Of a stretch of 10,326 nucleotides of DNA, positions 6,833 to 10,326 are shown in pieces. Under the pieces are notes generated by a model that was not told the DNA's origin, made no database searches, and was given only the letters and a program-made list of their open reading frames with translations. The number at the start of each line of letters is the position of its first letter. The stretch's first letter is position 1. Position numbers and translations under genes: made by a program. The stretch is from Desulfurococcales archaeon (GTDB lineage Archaea; Thermoproteota; Thermoprotei_A; Sulfolobales; NBVN01), in NCBI GenBank assembly GCA_021160415.1, contig JAGHCP010000093.1:1-10326 (forward strand), given 5' to 3'.

Positions 6833-7584
6833 TGTATTACGACCCCATAAAGAAAGGTGAGTATGTCGAGAAACATGTGTGTAGGGATAACGGAGATAGT
6901 GTTTCAAGGAAGTACTACAGGTTCAGAGGGGGTTCTTGGTACGGCGGTATCGCTTCGGGGGATGTGATTGGGTGTAACTTAGCATGTAAGTTTTGCTGGG
7001 CGTGGAGATTCAGGGACAGGTATGATTTAGGTGAGTACTTCTCTCCCAAGGAGGCTTACATGAGGTTGAAGCGTATTGCGGTGAGGAAAGGCTATAAGCT
7101 CTTGAGGTTGACGGGGGGTGAGCCAACTTTATGTGTGGATCACCTTCTGTCACTGATTGATTTATCGCTAAGGGATAACTACAGATTCATAGTTGAAACG
7201 AATGGGTTGCTGATAGGTTCCCGGCCCTGGATCGCTGAGGAACTTGCGAAGAGGGAGGGGGTTATTGTGAGGGTCTCCTTTAAAGGTGTGAGTTCCTCCG
7301 AGTTTGCTGAATTGACAGGGGCAATACCCGATGGTTTTGGGTTGCAGCTTAAAGGTATTAAGAACTTACTTAGCGCGGGTTTAAGGCCATGTTCAGAGAT
7401 AATTCCCGCTATAATGGTTTCTTTCAGCGATGACAGGGATATTGCGACGTTCGTTGCTGAATTAGCAGACTTGGATCCGGCTCTGGCTTCCTGCATTGAC
7501 TGGGAAGTAGTGATTCTGTATCCGCATGTGGAGCGGTTTCTGAGGAGGTATGGATTGAAGCCTAAAAGGTTCGTAAGGCCGTAG
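6829..7584 (+). CDS. Radical SAM protein of unknown function (COG5014-like)
   Basis: A 251-residue radical SAM enzyme. The cluster-binding motif is C49-N-L-A-C53-K-F-C56-W (CX3CX2C), followed by the SAM-contacting TGGEPT at 95-100 and a VETNG strand at the expected distance. The N-terminal KYYRFRGGSWYGGIASGDVIGCN segment resembles an archaeal group of uncharacterised Fe-S oxidoreductases (I believe COG5014, from memory). The chain is short and has no SPASM-type multi-cysteine tail, so it probably carries one 4Fe-4S cluster and makes a 5'-deoxyadenosyl radical. Additional cysteines (C18, C102 and two near the C terminus) are scattered. Two ATG codons in tandem open the frame, and the first overlaps the stop of the UPF0282 gene. 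The four-cysteine protein follows after 20 bases. An activase or RNA- or cofactor-modifying role is possible; the substrate is not visible. Confidence 0.88.
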   Translation: MMYYDPIKKGEYVEKHVCRDNGDSVSRKYYRFRGGSWYGGIASGDVIGCNLACKFCWAWRFRDRYDLGEYFSPKEAYMRLKRIAVRKGYKLLRLTGGEPTLCVDHLLSLIDLSLRDNYRFIVETNGLLIGSRPWIAEELAKREGVIVRVSFKGVSSSEFAELTGAIPDGFGLQLKGIKNLLSAGLRPCSEIIPAIMVSFSDDRDIATFVAELADLDPALASCIDWEVVILYPHVERFLRRYGLKPKRFVRP

Positions 7585-7604
7585 TTAAATGGTAGGGTGA
7601 TGGG

Positions 7605-7985
7605 ATGAAGCTGGAGGACTTGGAGGAATACATAGTTGAGCAGGCGGGGGAGCTTATAGACAAATGTACTGGAGTGTGTAAGGAATCCGTGCCACCCGCC
7701 CTACGTATCTCGGAAGGGATAGTGTATGAGGGATGTGATAGGTGCTTAATAGCTACAGCTGTAGATGAGGTTGGCTTGGACACGTTCTCCGTTACTTTCC
7801 GTGATGGCAGGTTCGGGGAGTTCATCCGTTTGGAGAACGCAGTCATAGAGATAACCGATGACTCCGCACAGGTGTTCTCAGTAAGCGACTTTCTGGAGTA
7901 TCTAAGCGACTTGATGGATTTCGGGTTAATCGGAAGGAATGAATTCTCAGATATCTCTGCGTGGGTGACCCGTACCAAAGGGTAA
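7605..7985 (+). CDS. Small four-cysteine protein, function unknown
   Basis: I do not recognise this 126-residue protein. Its N-terminal half carries two cysteine pairs, C21-x3-C25 and C44-x2-C47 (CTGVC and CDRC), spaced as in a zinc ribbon or a small Fe-S site. The remainder is acidic and predicted to alternate strands and helices (VTFRDGRFGEFIRLENAVIEITDD, then FLEYLSDLMDF), without membrane segments. The ATG has GGTGA four bases upstream. The gene sits 20 bases after the radical SAM gene and 36 bases before nicotinate phosphoribosyltransferase, all on one strand, so it is probably co-expressed and may be a partner or substrate of the radical SAM enzyme. The antisense frame over the same stretch is Ser/Thr-rich, lacks a ribosome site and opposes the operon, so I prefer this strand. 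Confidence 0.72.
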   Translation: MKLEDLEEYIVEQAGELIDKCTGVCKESVPPALRISEGIVYEGCDRCLIATAVDEVGLDTFSVTFRDGRFGEFIRLENAVIEITDDSAQVFSVSDFLEYLSDLMDFGLIGRNEFSDISAWVTRTKG

Positions 7986-7992
7986 TTAAATT
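7981..7992 (+). promoter_or_regulatory. Possible internal TATA box before nicotinate phosphoribosyltransferase
   Basis: GTAATTAAATTC overlaps the end of the four-cysteine gene and is centred about 35 bases before the next ATG. A start near 8012 would leave barely room for the AGGAGGT ribosome site at 8011-8017, so this promoter is plausible but weak. The 36-base gap also allows simple co-transcription. Confidence 0.3.
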
Positions 7993-8021
7993 CCGCCCTC
8001 AGTGATTAGAAGGAGGTAAGC

Positions 8022-9191
8022 ATGAAGTTCTACATGGGAGATGAGGACAGCATACTGTCCGGGAAGCTCACAGACATATACTTCGTTAGAACCAGAAAGA
8101 TAATTGAGGCTAAGGGTCTTAGCGATATTAGGGTTAGGATGGAGGTCCACACAGGCTCGCTACCCCGAGGTTTTGAGTGGGCGGTGTACGCAGGTGTTGA
8201 GGAGGCTCTGAAGCTTCTTGAAGGCCGTCCAATCAATGTTTGGTCCCTCCCCGAAGGTACTTTCGTCCTGCCTAACTTCCCCCTCATGATTCTTGAGGGG
8301 AGGTACGTCGATATCGCTTTACTGGAAACCCCGCTCCTCGGCATCCTTCGCCACTACACCTCAGTCGCGACTAGAGCTGCAAGAATTAAGAAACTGGCTG
8401 GAGGGAAGACGGTGCTCTACTTCGGCTTAAGAGGGGCTCACCCCGCAATATTCCCTATGCTTGACAGGGCTGCATATATTGGTGGGGTTGACGGGGTTTC
8501 GGGGGCCTTCAACGAGGAAACAATAGGTGTTAAGCCTAAAGGGACTATGCCTCACGCCCTAATTCGGGTGTTTGGAGACGAGGTCGAGGCATGGAAGGCA
8601 TTTGATGAGGTGGTTGAGGAAGAAGTTCCCAGGATAGCTCTGGTGGACACCTTCAATGACGAGAGATTCGCCGCCATGAAGGCCGTGGAGGCCTTAGGTG
8701 AGAGGTTGGCGGGTGTAAGGCTGGACACACCGCGCAGCAGGAGAGGGGACATAAAGGAAATAATTAAGGAAATTAAGTGGACGCTCAAACTCTCCGGAGT
8801 TGATGGGGTTCAGGTGCTTGTTAGTGGTGGGTTAGGGGAGGGAGAAATCGCTCGGCTGAGGGACGTGGCAGACGGCTTCGGTGTTGGAACATCAATAACC
8901 TACCCGAAGCCCATTGACATGAGTATGGACATCGTTGAGAAGGAGGTCAAAGGGGTGTGGACCCCCTACACTAAGAAAGGGAAGTATCCTGGAGCTAAGG
9001 CCGTGTTCAGGTGCGGCGTCCTAGACTATGAAGTGGTTAGGCTGGGTCAAACCCCCACCAGATGTACGGAGGAATTAATGATTAAGTGGATTGAGAACGG
9101 GAAACTCAGGAGAGAAATACCTTCAGCTCAGGAGATTAGGGAGTACGTGCTGAAGCAGCTTTCCTTAGTTGAGGCACCAGAACCTGTTTAA
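8022..9191 (+). CDS. pncB: Nicotinate phosphoribosyltransferase, archaeal type
   Basis: It joins nicotinic acid to phosphoribosyl pyrophosphate, giving nicotinate mononucleotide, the entry step of NAD salvage (Preiss-Handler pathway). The 389 residues match the length of the archaeal enzyme. Recognisable elements are GTMPHALI (residues 174-181), whose H178 lines up with the histidine phosphorylated in ATP-using relatives, and LVDTFND (D209). GVRLDTPRSRRGD (R233, D235), SGGLGEGEIARL (268-279) and the phosphate-binding DGFGVGTSI (284-292) follow. The C-terminal part holds the only two cysteines of the protein, C331 and C348. From memory, a characterised archaeal homologue has a four-cysteine zinc-knuckle there. 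The ATG has a strong AGGAGGT site four bases upstream. It is the last gene of the five-gene run and no clear T-run follows on this strand. Confidence 0.92.
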   Translation: MKFYMGDEDSILSGKLTDIYFVRTRKIIEAKGLSDIRVRMEVHTGSLPRGFEWAVYAGVEEALKLLEGRPINVWSLPEGTFVLPNFPLMILEGRYVDIALLETPLLGILRHYTSVATRAARIKKLAGGKTVLYFGLRGAHPAIFPMLDRAAYIGGVDGVSGAFNEETIGVKPKGTMPHALIRVFGDEVEAWKAFDEVVEEEVPRIALVDTFNDERFAAMKAVEALGERLAGVRLDTPRSRRGDIKEIIKEIKWTLKLSGVDGVQVLVSGGLGEGEIARLRDVADGFGVGTSITYPKPIDMSMDIVEKEVKGVWTPYTKKGKYPGAKAVFRCGVLDYEVVRLGQTPTRCTEELMIKWIENGKLRREIPSAQEIREYVLKQLSLVEAPEPV

Positions 9192-9224
9192 CCCTTCATA
9201 ACTTTCCAGCATGTTGGACATCTA

Positions 9225-9247
9225 GAACTACGGAAAATGCTTAGTTC
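9225..9247. repeat. Short inverted repeat between convergent genes
   Basis: GAACTA (9225-9230) and TAGTTC (9242-9247) are perfect 6-bp arms around an 11-base loop, in the 102-base gap between the convergent pncB and the minus-strand secreted-protein gene. The stem is weak. It may help 3'-end formation of either transcript. Confidence 0.3.
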
Positions 9248-9258
9248 CTTGCGTAAGT

Positions 9259-9264
9259 AAAAAA
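9259..9264 (-). terminator. T6 terminator of the secreted-protein gene
   Basis: Six A on the plus strand read as TTTTTT on the minus strand, starting about 30 bases after the stop of the minus-strand gene. This is the signal expected for intrinsic archaeal termination. The inverted repeat at 9225-9247 lies just beyond it. Confidence 0.5.
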
Positions 9265-9293
9265 GGTGTTTAACTCTAGGAGCAGGTGCTACA

Positions 9294-9806
9294 TCAAGTG
9301 CCCGTAACTAACCCCTCAACATCTAGGTTGAAGTCAGTCGTGGACTGGAGGTTAGGGTTCGGCGTGTACTGGAAATCCACATATATGGTGTAGTTCCCTG
9401 GTTCTAACATGAAACTTACGTTTTGGGTAGGGTTGCTGTAGCTTATAGATTGTAATTCCTCAGGATATCCGCCAGATTGATATCGGAATGCCAAATCCCA
9501 TGTTTGAAGAGCTTCTAGCCCCTGCGAGGTCGTCGTATTCACCCATAATGTCAGTATTACTGGGTCTTTACCTGACACGCTCACTGTGAATGATGTGGTG
9601 GTTATCTGTATCTCAGTATTCGTCCATTCCACAGGATCCAGCGTTTCGGTTCCGAACCCCTCAACAGTCGCTCCAGGTGCCTCCACAGTTATCCTTCCAT
9701 GGAAGGATCCGACATTCCCTCGCCAGAGAATCGCGGACGCTGCCATCCCTATGCCCGTTCCAGCTATCACACCTGCTATAAGTATGGCTGCTATGTATGC
9801 CTTCAT
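9294..9806 (-). CDS. Secreted or membrane-anchored beta-rich protein, function unknown
   Basis: I do not recognise the family. The 170-residue protein starts with a hydrophobic segment (about residues 4-27, rich in Ala, Ile and Gly), acting as a signal peptide or membrane anchor. The remainder alternates hydrophobic and Thr/Ser residues in a pattern typical of an extracellular beta-sandwich. It contains ITVEAPGATVEGFG, then FTVSVSGKDPVILTLWVN, and ends with PGNYTIYVDFQYTPNPN. There is no cysteine. Three N-glycosylation sequons (N90, N129, N138) fit export. No Shine-Dalgarno sequence precedes the ATG at 9806, and A/T-rich TATA-like DNA lies 17 to 45 bases upstream, which suggests a leaderless or short-leader transcript. 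A surface-layer accessory protein or a filament subunit of the TasA/camelysin-like kind would fit the architecture, but no specific motif proves either. Confidence 0.75.
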   Translation of the reverse strand: MKAYIAAILIAGVIAGTGIGMAASAILWRGNVGSFHGRITVEAPGATVEGFGTETLDPVEWTNTEIQITTTSFTVSVSGKDPVILTLWVNTTTSQGLEALQTWDLAFRYQSGGYPEELQSISYSNPTQNVSFMLEPGNYTIYVDFQYTPNPNLQSTTDFNLDVEGLVTGT

Positions 9807-9820
9807 GTTTAGTTACACAT

Positions 9821-9851
9821 CATTTTAATCATCAGATTTGATGATAATAAA
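9821..9851 (-). promoter_or_regulatory. Promoter region of the secreted-protein gene with a 7-bp inverted repeat
   Basis: ATCATCA (9828-9834) and TGATGAT (9839-9845) form a perfect inverted repeat with a 4-base centre. On the minus strand this 18-base site ends about 21 bases ahead of the ATG and directly precedes a TATA-like TTAAAA (9822-9827). A second TATA-like stretch (TTTATTAT) lies just upstream. The location suggests an operator for a dimeric regulator controlling this gene. Confidence 0.4.
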
Positions 9852-10002
9852 TTTTACGTGTCTTTCCTAGTTTAATGGATAAAATTTTAACAAGTTTTAA
9901 GTTACTAAAATTATCACTCTTATGAAGAATTTGTGAATTTGTTAAGGAATTAGCTTATATAGTAATCCAATTAATTTACGTTCTCAGATAAGACCTTATA
10001 AG

Positions 10003-10011
10003 TGGGCCGGT
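10003..10011 (-). repeat. Second copy of the tRNA acceptor 3' strand in the tRNA trailer
   Basis: The trailer contains ACCGGCCCA, which is perfectly complementary over nine bases to the tRNA 5' end (positions -1 to 8, at 10090-10082). It could replace the normal 3' acceptor strand CCGGTCC, which pairs with one G-U, and would do so without that wobble. It starts only two bases after the encoded CCA. Confidence 0.75.
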
Positions 10012-10013
10012 GG

Positions 10014-10089
10014 TGGTGGACCGGCCGGGATTTGAACCCGGGGCCTCCGCCGTGCGAGGGCGGCGCTCTTCCAGCTGAGCTACCGGCCC
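10014..10089 (-). tRNA. tRNA-Ala, anticodon CGC, CCA encoded
   Basis: The minus strand folds as a complete cloverleaf. It has a 7-bp acceptor stem (GGGCCGG/CCGGTCC) containing the G3-U70 wobble pair that marks alanine tRNAs, and a GCTC/GAGC D stem. The anticodon stem CCGCC/GGCGG carries loop CTCGCAC, and the T stem CCGGG/CCCGG carries loop TTCAAAT; the discriminator base is A73. The anticodon CGC (10056-10054) reads the alanine codon GCG. The anticodon loop is exactly seven bases and uninterrupted, so there is no intron at the canonical site. CCA follows A73 in the DNA at 10016-10014, and further CCACC follows it. G/C-rich stems fit a hyperthermophile. Confidence 0.97.
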
Positions 10090-10112
10090 ATGTTTAGTTC
10101 GTTATGCGGCGG

Positions 10113-10122
10113 GTTTTAAAGG
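10113..10122 (-). promoter_or_regulatory. TATA box of tRNA-Ala, overlapping an upstream stop codon
   Basis: On the minus strand CCTTTAAAAC is centred about 28 bases ahead of the tRNA 5' end, so transcription should begin within a few bases of the mature end. The TAA stop (10118-10116) of the upstream partial gene lies inside this box, so the tRNA promoter is embedded in the end of that gene. Confidence 0.7.
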
Positions 10123-10326
10123 TTTATTGGGTCGTGAATCACTTCCCCTGTATCTCCGCATTCTCTGTATCCAGGGAACTTCGATATTAGGTTCTTGAAT
10201 TGCTGGGACTTCATCAATTCTATCAGAGCGTTGATTACGGGCTTGTTGATCGATTCCTTATGTATAGCTAAGTCATACGTCTCATCTGATAGCTTTATGA
10301 ATTGGAGGTCATAGAGCTCCGCAGCG
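10116..10326 (-). CDS. C-terminal end of a periplasmic-binding-protein-like domain (COG1910/MoeA-associated type), 5' end outside window
   Basis: The frame is open to the window edge and gives the last 69 residues of a protein. It shows the run YDLAIHKESINKPVINALIELMKS, then FKNLISKFPGY, and finally DTGEVIHDPINL before the stop. This helix-turn-GY-x(n)-TG-x-V/I ending is the usual C terminus of the binding-protein-like domain of COG1910, found alone, behind a winged helix, or fused to the molybdopterin enzyme MoeA in archaea. A role in molybdate/tungstate or molybdopterin metabolism is therefore possible, but the part that would decide between these forms is not in the window. The stop codon lies inside the TATA box of the tRNA gene 27 bases downstream. 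Confidence 0.65.
   Translation of the reverse strand, partial: AAELYDLQFIKLSDETYDLAIHKESINKPVINALIELMKSQQFKNLISKFPGYRECGDTGEVIHDPINL

Larger units (their letters stand above)
9807..10013. other. A/T-rich intergenic region without a gene
   Basis: This stretch of about 200 bases between the secreted-protein gene and the tRNA is clearly richer in A and T than the rest of the window. I see no open frame of useful length with a start signal, and no box C/D or other RNA motif I would defend. Its left end carries the promoter and inverted repeat of the secreted-protein gene, and its right end the tRNA trailer. Confidence 0.6.

Noticed and set aside
7562..7978. Antisense open frame of 138 codons over the four-cysteine gene
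   Set aside because: Its composition is Ser/Thr/Lys-rich as in shadow frames, it has no ribosome site, and it runs against a tightly spaced plus-strand operon.
9586..9828. Plus-strand open frames opposite the secreted-protein gene
   Set aside because: They are Pro/Ser-rich shadow frames without start signals; the minus-strand gene has a signal segment and beta pattern.
10054..10056. Possible intron in the tRNA-Ala anticodon loop
   Set aside because: The loop is exactly seven bases and the stems are continuous, leaving no room for an intron or a bulge-helix-bulge.
10003..10089. Integrase attachment site at the tRNA
   Set aside because: The repeat matches the tRNA 5' end in inverted orientation rather than giving a direct copy of the 3' half, and no integrase or mobile gene is nearby.

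Overview
The window looks like chromosomal DNA of a hyperthermophilic crenarchaeon, probably Desulfurococcales-like. This is an inference from several things seen in the sequence. There is an archaeal stalk protein P1, a long archaeal-type TmcA, an ADP-forming acetyl-CoA synthetase alpha subunit, a UPF0282 metallo-hydrolase and an archaeal nicotinate phosphoribosyltransferase. Arginine codons are dominated by AGG/AGA, Shine-Dalgarno sites are of the GGTGA/GGAGG type, and A/T-rich TATA boxes sit about 25 to 38 bases ahead of starts. No CRISPR array, insertion sequence or phage gene is visible.

Left part (1-3600). The window opens inside the last ATPase domain of a CDC48/VCP-type AAA+ protein, followed by tmcA (tRNA-Met cytidine acetyltransferase). 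Convergent to tmcA, with only 4 bases between the stop codons, is a small orphan protein with two predicted membrane segments. A 96-base divergent promoter region separates it from the next block.

Middle part (3600-9200), all on the plus strand. acdA (acetyl-CoA synthetase, ADP-forming, alpha subunit) appears to be leaderless. The ribosomal stalk gene P1 follows with its own promoter and a T-rich terminator, and no other ribosomal protein gene is nearby. Then comes a tight five-gene run: an Lrp/AsnC regulator, a UPF0282 metallo-beta-lactamase-fold protein, a radical SAM protein overlapping it by 4 bases, a small four-cysteine protein, and nicotinate phosphoribosyltransferase. The three genes in the middle of the run have no established function. 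Their packing, together with a possible Fe-S or zinc partner beside a radical SAM enzyme, makes this the best candidate here for an uncharacterised pathway. The link to NAD salvage is only positional.

Right part (9200-10326), all on the minus strand. A secreted or membrane-anchored, cysteine-free, beta-rich protein lies downstream of an A/T-rich region of about 200 bases that holds a perfect 7-bp inverted repeat at its promoter. Upstream of that is tRNA-Ala(CGC), with CCA encoded. Its 3' trailer contains a second, perfectly complementary copy of the acceptor 3' strand. The TATA box of the tRNA overlaps the stop codon of the last, partial gene, which is the C-terminal end of a periplasmic-binding-protein-like domain of the type found in molybdate/MoeA-related proteins.
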